In this document: piece by piece, positions 1-11,127 of the stretch
Position numbering within the stretch: the first letter of the stretch is position 1
How the letters are laid out: every line of letters starts with the position of its first letter
Source: Hsuehochloa calcarea
Taxonomy: Eukaryota > Streptophyta > Magnoliopsida > Poales > Poaceae
Direction of reading: 5' to 3'
Length of the DNA stretch: 64,000 nt
NCBI GenBank assembly: GCA_036346395.1
Contig: CM070609.1
Span: forward strand, 31,997,223 to 32,061,222
Notes under the pieces: model-generated
Databases searched by the model: none
Seen by the model: the letters and a program-made list of their open reading frames with translations, nothing else
What the model was told of the DNA's origin: nothing
Made by a program: the position numbers and the translations under genes

Positions 1-149
1 ATATAGGTGCATACTGTTTCATTTTTTCCACTCTATTCCCCCGATCGGCTCCCACTCGACGCCTCCGCTCCAACCCGACGCCTCACTCCCGTCCCCTGGC
101 CTTGCCTCCCCCACCTCACGCTTCCCACCCGCCTCCTCCTCCACCACCA

Positions 150-345
150 GCTCCGCCTGTGCTCGCCTTCCTCTGGAACTCCCTCTCCGCGCTCTCTCCT
201 GCGCCTCCTCCCCTCTGAGGCCTGCGCGCCTACAACCTCACGCTCCGTAGCGCCTTGACGACCACACCTTCCCTTCGCCTCCACGCCGTGGTGGGCTGCC
301 ATTGGCGCACCCATGAGGGCCTCGAGCTCCACGCCGCAGCGCTCT
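150..345 (+). pseudogene. PPR protein gene fragment (N-terminal part, broken)
   Basis: Conceptual reading across frames gives pieces typical of the N-terminal part of plant PPR proteins: FLWNSLSALS, then RAYNLTLRS, DDHTFPFA and finally EGLELHAAAL. PPR proteins bind organellar RNA in plastids or mitochondria. The pieces lie in order but in different frames, with a stop after the first block, so this is a decayed fragment and not a working exon. The homology stops near 345, where MITE-like sequence begins. The assignment rests on recognising the motif order. The rest of the gene is not in the window. Confidence 0.55.
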
Positions 346-627
346 GTTTTCGGTAAATTTACAAATTTACAACTTCACGTATCGCTATATTTACAAATTC
401 TATGCAAAAATAAGTTTAAATTCATCATTAAAAACATCCTTCAAACCCTCAAGGGCAATTCAGACTTTTTATCTTTCACACACAACTCAATAAGCCAACA
501 TCCTATAAAAAGCCAGATTACCAAATACCAAAGATTGACTTAAAAGCTGAGGGGTTTATAAGCTGATTAAGCCAAAAAGCTAGCTTTAAGCTATAAGACA
601 AAAAGCCTAAGCCTAAACAAACAGGGC
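346..627. mobile_element. MITE-like element, right end recognisable
   Basis: The sequence ends AAACAAACAGGGCC followed by TTA. In reverse complement this is the GGCCCTGTTTGTTT terminus common to short non-autonomous DNA transposons of grasses. The subterminal part is rich in AAGCC/GGCTT repeats. The left end is weaker: GCTCTGTTTTCGG near 339-351 resembles the same terminus, and it falls exactly where the PPR homology ends. No clean target duplication is seen, so the superfamily (PIF/Harbinger or hAT) is unresolved. Confidence 0.4.
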
Positions 628-1130
628 CTTAGTCCGTCGGCCTGGTTCGACCAACACAACCCAACAAAGAGATATGGGCCTTTGGAATACTGTTCGGGAC
701 AGCCCAAGGCGCCTCCATCTTCTTCAACCTCGTACCTCCGCCTCCTCGCCATGGAGCCGGTGCTCCCTCAGGCGTCATCCTACAGCCTCCAAACTCCAAC
801 CAAGGTAGTAGTGGGGGTTCCGGCGGTGACTTAGAGAATACTTGGGGACGCGTTCTGTTAAAGCTCGGAGGAGAAAGAAGAAAACAAGACACTTTCCGAA
901 AAAGTTCCGACCGGCCGGGGGCCTACCCGCAACGAAATGTACGACACTGCGACGCTTTTAGAGGCAGTAGGGGGTCATCGAAGCATCCGTAAGGGACCAC
1001 GGCCGGCAACGGAGTGGGGTCGCAGTCCGCGTGCGGCGGGAAGGAGGAGGCCGCGTTTGTGGCCCGTGCCGGCGGTCGGATTTGCTCGGTGACGCCGGCC
1101 GCGAAGCACCAGCTCGAAGCAAGGCGGGTT
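628..1130. other. Unassigned flank, no gene seen
   Basis: About 500 bases, moderately GC-rich. No ORF has a recognisable domain. Together with the sequence right of 25443 it formed the pre-insertion site of the copia nest. Confidence 0.5.
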
Positions 1131-1153
1131 AGAGAGAGAGAGAGAGAGAGAGA
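1131..1153. repeat. (GA)n microsatellite
   Basis: Uninterrupted AG dinucleotide run just left of the copia 3' LTR. Confidence 0.9.
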
Positions 1154-1194
1154 CGATACCAGGAGTGGTAGGAGCGGGCAGTGAGAAGCGGACT

Positions 1195-1573
1195 TAGGAT
1201 CCAAGCCGAGGATCAGCGCGCCCAAACTCGCACTGATTTTGTTTTGTCCGACGGTGAATAGTAAAGCCCAGAGTTCAGACAAAACATACAAAGTTCTGAG
1301 TTCAGAAAACTGGCGAAGTTCAGATAACAGATTTAGGGCAATTTTCTCAATTGTATTTCTCACTTCTGAAAAAGACTTCATACTAGTTACCTGATAGAGA
1401 GTCACTATAAAAAACTAACTCCCTAGCTAAGCCCGCCACTACTACCGTGATCCTTTGGACTAGGAAACTACGACTCAAAACAGAAAACAACACACGAACT
1501 CCACAACATCTACGCCTACGGCAATGCTGGCGCAAGACTCGGACAAACTAGCCAAGCCAGTCTTGATTATTTC
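1195..1573 (-). repeat. Copia A 3' LTR, main part
   Basis: Alignable along its length to the 5' LTR at 25045-25443, sharing stretches such as ACTCGCACTGATTTTGTTTT and CTCAATTGTATTTCTCACTT. It stops at GATTATTTC, where the gypsy inserted. The last five bases belonging to the LTR reappear at 20741-20745 after the target duplication. Confidence 0.92.
1569..1573. repeat. Target duplication ATTTC, left copy (gypsy A)
   Basis: ATTTC directly precedes the gypsy LTR start. The same five bases directly follow the gypsy end at 20736-20740. Confidence 0.9.
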
Positions 1574-2273
1574 TGACGATGATTAAAATCTGTATGTATT
1601 ACTTTAATTACATAATCAAATACTATATATCTTCGTGGTTATAACCCCTAAGGATAACAACCCCCATGGTCGTAAGGATTCTAGAGGTTACATAAAAGGG
1701 ACCCTGGTCGGATGAGGTCTTGCATCTAATCCCCGACTAGATGACTGCTCATGAAAGTTTTGAACTGACACTTGGATCCGAATCCAAGTATATTCCTTGT
1801 CGTGTGATGAATGGAACGCATGACATATTTATTCCATACCATGTGACGTTTCATGGTCTTAAGACACTGACAATAACTACTATACGGTTGAGTATCTCAC
1901 AGACACTAACCGACGATCAGTTACTATTTCATTAACTGTAACTGACCCTCCGACCGGGCGCGTCACTTCCAACAAGCGTCTTCTCTAGGAGTAACTGCCA
2001 CCTCTTCGATTATTATTTAAAAACAGAGCACGGAGAAACAAGGACATCAGATTGAAGCATCACAATCGACATTATATTCATGTTTCAACCCTGATTCAAT
2101 AGCATACCAAGTTCTACGCTCAGTGTAATTGTGATTAATCCACCGTCTTGTTGAAGGTACCCCTTGTAAAGGATCCAGTTCATAGCAATAAAGAGCAATC
2201 ACATTCTCTCCCAATAACTCTTTGTCATTTTTCTCTATTTTATTTCGTAATATTGGCAGCTCGATCGTCGACA
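1574..2273 (+). repeat. Gypsy A 5' LTR
   Basis: Starts TGACGATGATTAAAATC and ends GATCGTCGACA. It pairs with 20042-20735, differing by scattered substitutions and small indels. A TATA-like TTATTTAAAAA lies near 2010, about 260 bases before the LTR end. The ORF at 1741-1935 is inside this LTR and is not a gene. Confidence 0.92.
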
Positions 2274-2374
2274 GCTAGTGTCGTCTGTGGGGAAGAATGT
2301 GTTAGATTCTTGAAAATTACTTCGCTAAAAAATTCCTCATTCACTCCCTTCGCTTCGTCATAGCTCATGCGAAC
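2274..2374 (+). other. Gypsy A leader with degenerate primer site
   Basis: The leader begins GCTAGTGTCGTCTGTGGGGA. Related gypsy elements have a tRNA-primed TGGCGCCGTCTGTGGG-type start here. This copy is degenerate, so the primer tRNA cannot be named with confidence. Confidence 0.5.
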
Positions 2375-4520
2375 ATGGCAGAGACTTGGGATGAGGAAAA
2401 CTAGTTTGACTTGGTGAACTACTCTGACTTCGACATGGACGCATGCATCCGTGCCATGGAAGAAAATGGGATGTTGTCATCATCATCCTCCGCTGGCTCG
2501 CCACTCGCTAAGAGCAGCGAGATAGACCGGATGAATGAGGATTCACCACCGCCATCCATGGCGCTTCCGGAGGAACCAGTTGTTCCGGCCAATTCGGAAC
2601 ATTCAAATGCCTCTACAAGCCCAATCAATCCGACCGGCAAGAACGGCGACAGTAGCCCAACATCAGGGAATCAACGTACTCTCGATGTTATCATGGGCAA
2701 CCAGTATTCGCCAACGGCTCCTACATATTCCGGGGCTAACCGACACTTGGTGAGAGTGTCAATGAAGTTGTCATTGCCACTGGTCGAAGGCCAAGTGGGC
2801 TTATAAACCTCAGTATACGATCGGCAATCCAACGAATCAGGCTAAATCCACTACAAAGCCCGCCGAAGGTGGTAATCTCCGACCGCTCTCCGTCTTGGAG
2901 GTTCTTTGCCGAAGCTCTGGAAGGCTCTTCCTTAGCTACGATGGGAGCTCGTTGGAAGATCGCTGCTGGCGCCACGAGGTTAATGCTATCGGAGATACCG
3001 GTCAAGATACCATGCTCAGTCCTCCACAGCTTAACCCGCCACCACATACTGATAGAGATGGTACAGGCTCTCAAACACCACTTGTCGGAGGCGAACGAAC
3101 TAATGGACGTCGATTAGTTAATCCGCATGTTTCGACCTCACAACAGGTGACAAGTCGGACAGAACAAGACGGAAGGTCGGAAGGACATTCGACTCATCGA
3201 ACGCCCACTGCTAGTAGCAATCCTCCAAGACCTTCGGTAACACTGCAAAACCTGCAACGAGTTCGTGACATTCTGAGTAATTCAGATGCTACTCTGGCAG
3301 AGACTCCGGGTTACGTTCAACTTGTAAGACAGTGTCGGAGATCCTCCAGCAAACCATGCAGCATACGTAAATGTACTGGGAGCAAAAGAATTCGCAAAGT
3401 CAAACCATGACTTCTCCCGAGCGCTCCTCCCTTAGCAGGGGACAACATGGTCGGACGGAGGACCAGACGATACGAAGACCTCGTCGTAGATTCTGATCAG
3501 GGAATCACGAGGGAAGACTGCTCTTCTCAGCAGCCACTCCTCCTCCTTGTCGAGAGGAACGACCTCTTGGTTCTGGCGACCTTCGGTATCATCTGAACCA
3601 AACAGGTGGTCAAAGACGTCACACTAACATCCACAACCAAATTTGGACACCAGAGACTCGGTATATTAATCCGAGGAATAGGTCCCCAACCGACTACAAT
3701 CCGGCTCCTTTTCAAAGAAGGCGCCACGACTCCATAATAGGTTGTCGAGCATTCTCAGCAGGGCTCCAAGCTATACGCTGGTCGGACAAATTTCAACCAG
3801 CCAACATAGAAAAATTCAATGGGACTATGAACCCATTAGAGTTTCTTCAGATCTATAGGACCACCATCAAAGCTACCGGTGGTAATGACAACGCGATGGC
3901 AAATTATTTGCCCACAGTCCTTGAAGGGTCTGCCTGGTCGTGGCTGCTCATCACCGTCGGTCGGATCTATATACACTTGAGAGCAACTCTGTGATATCTT
4001 GATCGCCAACTTTCAAGTGACGTACGACCGCCCCAAAAAAGAAGACTATCTCCATCAGATCAAGCAAAAGACCAATAAAACTCTTCGACAATATATCAAG
4101 ATGTTTAGCCAGGTTCGAAACTCTATTCCAGAGGTCGCGGAGTCTTCCATATCCAGGTTTTTTAAGTAGGGCTGAGGAATCAGCGATTTACAGAGGATAT
4201 TGCAATGAATCCTCCTTGAACGACCGTCGAACTTTTCAACATAGCTGACAAGTATGCAGCCACTAGCTAAGCGGTTGAATGTTGTGAATCTATTGATGAA
4301 AAAGACAAAATTCCTCAACTTAGCTTGGAGAAACAAGAGAAGAAAAGTAAAAAGTCTCTCAAGGGTAAGAAGAATCGCAAGCCCGATAACAAGGAAGTCC
4401 TTGCGATTCCAGAAAATTTTACCAATGATAAAAAAGACTTTTCTTGTCAGAACAAGGCAAATGTTCCGACCAATGAGTACAAAAAGAACAAAAGGTGGTG
4501 TTCACTTCACTAGGCAGTAG
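2375..4520 (+). pseudogene. Gypsy A gag remnant
   Basis: Gag would form the virus-like particle. The likely start is the ATG at 2375, followed by an in-frame TAG at 2402. The reading resumes with NYSDFDMDACIRAMEENG. The retrotransposon gag core is at about 3780-4140 in pieces: IEKFNGTMNPLEF, MANYLPTVLEGSAWSWL and, further on, NSIPEVAESS. A lysine-rich tail with a cysteine/histidine patch (WCSLH) follows at about 4325-4510. Several frameshifts and stops separate these blocks, so no full-length Gag can be made. Assignment is by motif order and by position directly after the 5' LTR and before protease. Confidence 0.8.
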
Positions 4521-4836
4521 GGCATGATCTGCGCACCCGCCGAGCCTGGCAAAAAAATTGGAGGATTACTACTCAGGTAAAAGGTCCCTTCCCCTCCATA
4601 ACAGAACTCGGAGAACCAAGTTCCAAGAAGGATAAAGATGGCGATGAAGAAATGGAGTATCAGAAGTCTCAACACGCTGTGGATATGATCTTCGGTGGAT
4701 CCTCCTTATACTAGTCAAGATGTCATCTGAATGCCGTGGAGCGATAAGAAACCTCGCTGAGTCTCCGATCACCATCAAGCCATCCAGGTGGTCGAAAATA
4801 GTTATCTCCTTCAGCAAATAAGATTGTCCCATCCCG

Positions 4837-5160
4837 TTGACTCGGCCTGGTAGGTTCCCTATTATTGTTGAGCCTACTATTAATAACTACAAAGTTAATC
4901 GAGTCTTAATAGATGGAGGTAGTTCTTTAAATATTTTATTTACTGGGGCAATGGAAGTAATACAAATTCTTAGGTCGAAAGTAAAACCTGTGAAGTATGT
5001 TTTCCACGAAATAGTTCTTGATTCTACTGCTAAACCGATATGACAGATGTCCCTACAGGTCACGTTCGGAAGGCCTGACAACTTCCGAACGAAAAAATCT
5101 TATTTGATGTGGTGGATTTTGAAACCGCATACAATGATATCCTTGGCCGTCCGGCATTAG
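4837..5160 (+). pseudogene. Gypsy A aspartic protease remnant
   Basis: The retroviral-type protease would mature Gag-Pol. The active-site region reads VLIDGGSSLNILF (about 4903-4940), the IDGGSS form usual in this gypsy lineage. VEPTINN precedes it and VTFGRPDNFRT follows. The reading is interrupted by a TGA at 5041 and continues in another frame toward a weak ILGRPALVKF-like block. It is a decayed domain between gag and RT. Confidence 0.8.
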
Positions 5161-5510
5161 TTAAATTCCCGATTGCTACGCATTAAGACTATCAGAGTTT
5201 AAAGATGCCAGAATCAAAAGGAGTCATCACAATTTGAGGAGATAGAAAAATCGCTTATGCGTGTGATCGAAAATCTCTAGAACTGGTCGACGAGCTTCCG
5301 ACTAGAGAGACTAATCCGCCTTCCGTGCAGGTCAAGCACTCAAGACCAAAGATGATCCCAAAGCCTTCTAACCAGACCAAAGAGGTGGCACTCGACAAAG
5401 GCGCATCTCCGAAAAGCATCAAAATATTGTCTGGGCCAGGACATGGTAACACATCTTCCCAAAAGGTACTGGTCGGGGCAGGACTCGACCTTAAATAGGA
5501 AGAGTCGCTC

Positions 5511-6320
5511 GTGTCCTTCCTCCAAGCAAACTTGGACGTATTCGCCAGCAGGACGTCCAACATGCCCGGGGTCCCCAAGGAAGTGATCGAGCACAGGCTA
5601 GCTCTCCAGCCTGACAAAAAACTGGTCAAACAAAAGCTAAGACGCTTCGTACCTGATCGGAAGGAGGCAATCCAGTTAGAGATTGACAAGCTCCTCAAGG
5701 TTGGGTTTATTCATGAGGTCGACCACCCAGAGTGGCTCACCAACCCTGTAATGGTTAGAAAAAGCAATGGGAAATGACGAATGTGTATTAACTTCATAGA
5801 TCTTAATAAAGATTGTCTGAATAATGACTTTTCCCTTCCACGCATTGATCAACTTGTAGACTCTACTTTCGGGTGTAAGTTGTTAAGTTTTTTAGATGCG
5901 TACTCAGGGTATCACCAGACTAATATGAGTAAAGATGATGAAGAGAAAATATCCTTCATCACGCCATATGGCACTTACTGCTACGTTAAGATATCATTTG
6001 GTATCAAGAATGCCGGTGTGACTTTTCAGAGGTTAATACAAAAAACATTTAATCCTCATATTGGTCGAAATCTAGAAGCCTACGTTCATGACTTGGTTGT
6101 GAAAAGTATCAACGCTGGCGATCACATTTCCAACCAACACGGGACTTTCAACAACTTAAGAAGGTATAACCTTAAGTTGAATCCAAAGAAGTGTGTGTTC
6201 GGAGTTTCTTCTGGAAAGCTTCTTGGTTTCCTAGTTTCGGCTAGAGGGGTTGAAGTGAATCTAGCAAAAATATCGACCATCAACAAGATGCATCCTCCGG
6301 CCACAAAGAAAAAAGTTTAA
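5511..6320 (+). pseudogene. Gypsy A reverse transcriptase, catalytic box mutated
   Basis: Strong RT homology in two consecutive reading segments (5511-5777 and 5781-6320) separated by one stop (TGA at 5775). Landmarks in order: EVDHPEWLTNPVMVRKSNGK, RMCINFIDLNKDC, LPRIDQLVDSTFGCKLLSFL, DAYSGYHQ, SFITPYGTYCYV, SFGIKNAGVTFQ, then YVHDLVVKS at 6081-6107 and LLGFLVS. The second catalytic motif should be YVDD. Here the first aspartate is histidine, which should abolish polymerisation even apart from the stop. The thumb continues out of frame after 6320. Confidence 0.9.
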
Positions 6321-6890
6321 AAACTAACTGGTTGTATGGCGTTAAGTTATTTTATAGCACGATTAGGTGAAAAGGCTTACCTTTCTTTAAACTTCTTCAG
6401 AAATACAGAAGTTTCGAGTGGACTAAATAAGCAAACGATGCCTTTTAAGAATTCAATAGGTACCTTACGAATTCTCCGATCTTAGTATCTCTAAGATCAG
6501 GAGAAACAATGCCGATTTACGTGGCTGCAACGCACAAGCAGTCAGTGGTGTACTGGTTGTAGAGCGTGACAACGTCCAACGGCGGTATATTATGTAAGTG
6601 AAGTCTTACATGGACGTAATGAAAGATACCCACAGGTATAAAAGTTGTTCTATGGTCTCCTTATGGCTTCAAGGAAACTAAGGTATTACTTTCAGGCCCA
6701 CAAAGTGGTCGTACCTACCGGATATCCCCTTGGTCAAGTTATCATAAATAGGGAATCTTCAGGACGAATAGCAAAATGGGCAGTCGAGCTTGGGGTGGTC
6801 GACCTCCACTTCATCTCACAAACAACAATTAAGTCTCAGACAATAGCAGAATTCATTGCTGAATGGAGAAACACTAAACCCACCTAAGGG
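6321..6890 (+). pseudogene. Gypsy A RNase H (first) remnant
   Basis: The connection and RNase H part after RT. TGCMALSYFIARLGEKA is visible just after 6320, then a frame break. The segment 6645-6887 has LMASRKLRYYFQAHKVVVPT and RIAKWAVELGVVDLHF, the standard end of this domain in Tat-type gypsy elements. Stops fall in the middle. Confidence 0.8.
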
Positions 6891-6899
6891 CCCGAGTAC

Positions 6900-7323
6900 A
6901 AACAACACGACGAGTGGACAATGTACTTTGACAGCTCCTTGATGTTAAAAGGACCAGAGGTTGAGTTGTCTTGATATCCCCTACTGGAGAACACGTCAAG
7001 TACGTCATTCAGTTAAACTTTTCTACCACAAACAATGTGGTAGAAATAAAGGTTTACTAGCGAGACTCCAAGCGGCCAGAGCACTCAGGATTCGCAAATT
7101 ACTAGTGAAAGACGATTATCAACTACTAGCGAATCAAGTCGGGAAAGAGTATCAATGCTCAAGCACCAAAATATCATTTTATTTGGCGGAAGTACAAAAA
7201 CTCGAAAAGAACTTCATCAATTTCCAGATCCAACATATTACTAGAAAGAAAAACTTTCTAGCAGACCAGTTGGCACGGATGGCCTCCACAAGGTCACCTG
7301 TCCCACTCATAGTTTTTCACTAG
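6900..7323 (+). pseudogene. Gypsy A second RNase H-like domain remnant
   Basis: Starts with WTMYFDSSLMLKGPEVEL, the opening strand of the additional RNase H found in Tat-lineage gypsy elements, and ends with a KKNFLADQLARMAS block at about 7245-7290. At least one frameshift and stop separate the two. The presence of this domain is the main reason for assigning the Tat lineage. Confidence 0.7.
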
Positions 7324-7439
7324 CAATTCAATTCACTCTCGGTGGTCGAGCATTATGAGGACATAGGTGTTCCCTAGAGATCGTACAAATCGATCTTGAG
7401 AACATGGATACGAACATGGATACTCCACAGGAGGTCGTA

Positions 7440-8260
7440 AAGCTTGACCCCGGTAGAAATTGGATGATGTCGATCTACAATTATCTCAGCATGACATTAT
7501 TCCTGAAGATAATGTAAAGATTGTTCATATAGATAGAAGCTGAGCCAGTTGTTAAAACAATAACTGAGCTTGCTAAGCGGTTTCTCACAAAAAATGCAAT
7601 CACGCGATTTGACATACCCAGTCGTATAATCACATATAACAGTACCCAGTTCTCTAGCATAAAATTTCAAGAATTCTGCGACGATGTAGATATCAAAATG
7701 CATTTCGCTTCTGTCGCTCATCCGTAGAGCAACGGAGCAGTCGAGCGAGCTATTGGTATAATAATGCAGGGAGTGAAACATTGAGTTTTTGACCAGTTAA
7801 CAAAACGGCCAGGAGCTTGGGTTCGAGAATTTCTCTCTGTATTATGGGTCGTTCGAACCACGACTTGTCGTGTGACTGGTGAAACATCATTCTTTCTAGT
7901 TTACGGTGATGAAGCATGGCTTCCTCCGAATTGAAAATTGGCTCTGCTCGAACCGATCGTTTTTGTCAAAATGATCAAAACAAACGGTGACTTGACGACA
8001 TCGGTTTCCTTGAAGAAAGATGAAACCAATCCCTCATACGATCAACAGGTACCAGCAAGCCATGAGAAGGTACCATAGTCGTAAGGTGCAACCTCACAAC
8101 CTAGCTGTAGGTGATCTGGTTCTCAAAAAAATTCAGAACAAAGCAAATTGCAATAAACTTTATCCCAAATGGGAATGTCCTTAGACTGCGGTCGAAGTCA
8201 CCCGACCTAGCTCAGTACGACTAGCAATGTCATACGGGCGTGTTTTGTCAAATTCTTGGA
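7440..8260 (+). pseudogene. Gypsy A integrase remnant
   Basis: Integrase core pieces in order: VKTITELAKRFLTKNAIT, FDIPSRIITYNSTQF (where a TDNG-type Asp motif is expected), EFCDDVDIKMHFASVAHP, SNGAVERAIG (the glutamate region) and PGAWVREFLSVLW, then ETSFFLVYGDEA. Stops occur between blocks. The catalytic Asp is replaced in YNSTQF, so the domain is non-functional. It ends near 8260, after which only AT-rich non-coding sequence follows. Confidence 0.85.
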
Positions 8261-8766
8261 ACATTGATCAATTGTGTAAGTTCTTTGTATAGTTTTTATA
8301 TTATTTTAATTTCAATATATATTCATTTCTTTTTTCTTGTGAGTGATATTCCTTATATATCTGTCATCCATTATCTGGTCACATACTATTGTTATCTAAA
8401 TGGTCAAAGAAGATCTAATTCTCTTTGATATCCTTCCAAAAGGATCTATTTTACTTTTTTGGCCTTGACATCATCATCACAAGTCATAAGGTTCCTAGTC
8501 GTGGCCATCTCAGTTATGGTTCTCACGCTCGACCGTACACTCTTTTCTTAAAAGAAACAAGTAAAAGAGTGTAACATAGACAACATGATATGGTTACTTA
8601 CATGCTTAAGAATTCGAAGACTAACTTTCACCATTTCAACATTATGTTCTACTCTTGTTTGGCTACTAGTCGGTACACGAAAAACCTTCTAGTCGAAATC
8701 TCCCTGCTCTGCATGTGGTCCTACCCACTAGTAGGAGTTTCCTAGCGACAATCTTTTAATTATGAT
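8261..8766. other. Gypsy A non-coding stretch after pol
   Basis: AT-rich sequence between the integrase end and the target duplication of the inserted LTR. No coding signal. It resumes at 16332 on the far side of the insertion. Confidence 0.7.
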
Positions 8767-8771
8767 CCTTA
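8767..8771. repeat. Target duplication CCTTA, left copy
   Basis: CCTTA precedes TGTAACACCCC. The same pentamer follows GTATTACA at 16327-16331. Confidence 0.88.
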
Positions 8772-9439
8772 TGTAACACCCCAGCCCAACACTGAGCCTG
8801 GAATGCCACTAAACTACTCTTCCCGACTAATAATTATCGACACACTATAAAAATTACAGCAAGGAAAAACAACGATAAACATATCCATGGACCACAAAAG
8901 AACATGCATAATTATGGATCAAGCGATAATAAATAAGCAAGGGGAAATATAACCAGGTAAATAATCCAAAATAGCATCAACCAATGAATCCAAATAACTA
9001 AAACAAATAGTCTAGTCCAAAACGTTGTCCTAAACTTTATTCAACCCTTAATATGTCCTAGAGTAATCCTGCATTGAATGAAAAGATTCTTATGGCAAAT
9101 GATCAGGTAATTGAAGTATGGATCTAATCCATGTGCTCTACTCGCTCTTAGTCACGACGCCCTCTAAGATCACCTAAAAACAACAAAAAAGCAAGGGTGA
9201 GTCCACGACTCAGCAAACACATCAATATACAACGAACAATAATAAATCAACAGTAATCAATAACTTCATTATCATCACATGCACTTCTATTAATATTCTC
9301 ATGCTATTAACTTCTCTTTGTTTCACACCCATTCATCTCATATATTAATGCAACTCTAATCTACATGTCCACATGCACTTCTTTTGCGTATACCGGTATA
9401 GCATGAGTGAATGCTCGCGACAACATTTACTCATGTAGA

Positions 9440-10781
9440 TTACCTATTATCTGTTCCGGAGGATGCTGTCTCTGAATGCGAAGTGGAGCGCCCGGGTGAG
9501 ATACCGTTTCTTCGACCTCCGCAGTACTACACGATGATGAAGATGCGTGAGCCTCAATCAAGGTGAAGTAGACGTAGCGTGTTCTTGTATCAAGATGGGC
9601 GCTTGATGAGCGGCAGATGAAGGAATGATATTAGCTTCGTCCTCATCTTCCTCCACAAAAATGCTCTCTCACACTGTAAATCATCTCAGAGTAATAGATC
9701 TAGCTCGGTGGCTAGTCTCATCAAAAGTGACATTACAAGTCTCTGAATAATGTTAGTCTCAAGATTAAAAACCCGAAACCCTCGAATGAGCGGGATAACC
9801 TGAAATAACCCATCAAAAGTTCTTGATTCAAATTTATCTAAGTTGCTGTCTTAAGAATAAAATATTTTGATCCAAAAACTCAAAATGCGAAATGAGGGTT
9901 TTCTACCAAAACGAAGCTCATAAGGAGTTTTGCCTAAAGAAGGTCTCAAAAGACACGATTTGCAATATGGCAAGCGTAGCAATAGCTTCGCCCAAAATCT
10001 CCTGTGTTATACTGCCTAGCATCGTCCTAGCCATTTTGACCAAGGTCCTATTCTTCCTTTCCACCACGCTATTTTGTTGAGGGACGTGTGGAGAGGAGAA
10101 CTGATGCTCAATACCACGCTCAGCACAAAAAGAAGCAAAAGAAGCATTTTGAACTCCGTGCCATTATCACTGCGAATCGCTCTCAAAGCACCAGGAAGCT
10201 CAGAAGCCAAACGAAGAACAAGGTCATGAAAATAACCAAAAGCTTCATCTTTTGAAGTAAGAAAGAACACCCAAGTATATCTAGAAAGATCATCGACTAT
10301 GACAAGAATATACCATTTTCCACCGACTGACCGGACTCTAGTCAGACCAACAGTATCCATATGAAGCAAGCTGTCCCGTCCGTCGGTCCATAACCATAGT
10401 CACAGAAGGGTGTGAGGCGGCAACTTGTTTGCCATGCCTACAGGGCGCACATACAGCATCCTTGACAGCTTTGAGTTTGGGCAAACCTCTCATGAGATCA
10501 AGGTTGCTAACTCGTGTCAGATGATCAAAACCAATGTGCCCCAAACGTCGATGCCAAAGCCAGAAATCAGAAGAAGATGTAAGCAAACATTTAAGAGATC
10601 CAGCAAGAGATTCTGAAAAATCAGCTCCAAAAATTCTACCAACTCTAGAGATTCCAAACACAAGCTCACCAGTAGAATCAAGCACACGACAAGCATTTTT
10701 CTTAAAAACAGTCTCATAGCCATCATCAAGAAGCTGAGAAACAAAGGAGATTATACCTAAGCTTGTCCACAAGAGCGACAT
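9440..10781 (-). pseudogene. Copia C integrase region
   Basis: Read on the minus strand. The gag-pre-integrase motif WLWHRRLGHIGFDHLTRVS comes first (about 10540-10600). HGKQVAASHPSV and MDTVGLTRVRSVGGKWYI follow, and then the core with VIVDDLSRYTWVFF and AIRSDNGTEF (the second catalytic Asp region). VERKNRTLVKMARTMLD follows with the glutamate. Frame changes occur at about 10340 and 10140 and beyond. A retroviral-site tail with PEQIIGNLHE ends the recognisable part. It would insert cDNA into the genome but is broken and lacks the downstream RT. Confidence 0.85.
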
Positions 10782-11103
10782 CCTTTAGAATGAATTTGTT
10801 GTTCACCCTAATTGATCCTGTTCCTTCAATTCGCCCTTGTGTATCATCTCCAAAGGTGATGAAGTCATCACCTGTTGCCCGCGTGAAAGAGGTGAACCAT
10901 TTTGAGTTTCCGGTCATGTGGCGTGAACACCCGGAGTCGACGAACCACGTGTTCTTACCCTTTCCACGGTAGTCCTGAAAATCAAGGAACAAAAGAACGA
11001 TGTGTTTCAATACTGGAGTTAGATAAACAAGATTTAGGAATCCAGTACTGAGACACACGTCTGCGAGGAGTATACAAACCAGAAGTACTATCCTTGATTT
11101 CAT
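10726..11103 (-). pseudogene. Copia C protease
   Basis: Contains NTWFVDSGCSRHMTGN, the copia protease active site (DSG) with its conserved CSRHMTG follow-on, then FGDDTQGRIEGTGSI and FILKDVALVDKLRYNLL. The reading passes into the integrase segment with a frame change near 10740. Confidence 0.88.
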
Positions 11104-11127
11104 CTAACATTCGGTTATGAGCAATGT

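Noticed and set aside
923..1405. 160-codon minus-strand ORF
   Set aside because: Half of it lies in the copia A 3' LTR and the (GA)n run gives its Ser/Leu repeat. It has no domain.
1741..1935. 64-codon ORF, also found at 20207-20401
   Set aside because: It is inside the two gypsy A LTRs. Duplication of the LTR explains the conserved ORF.
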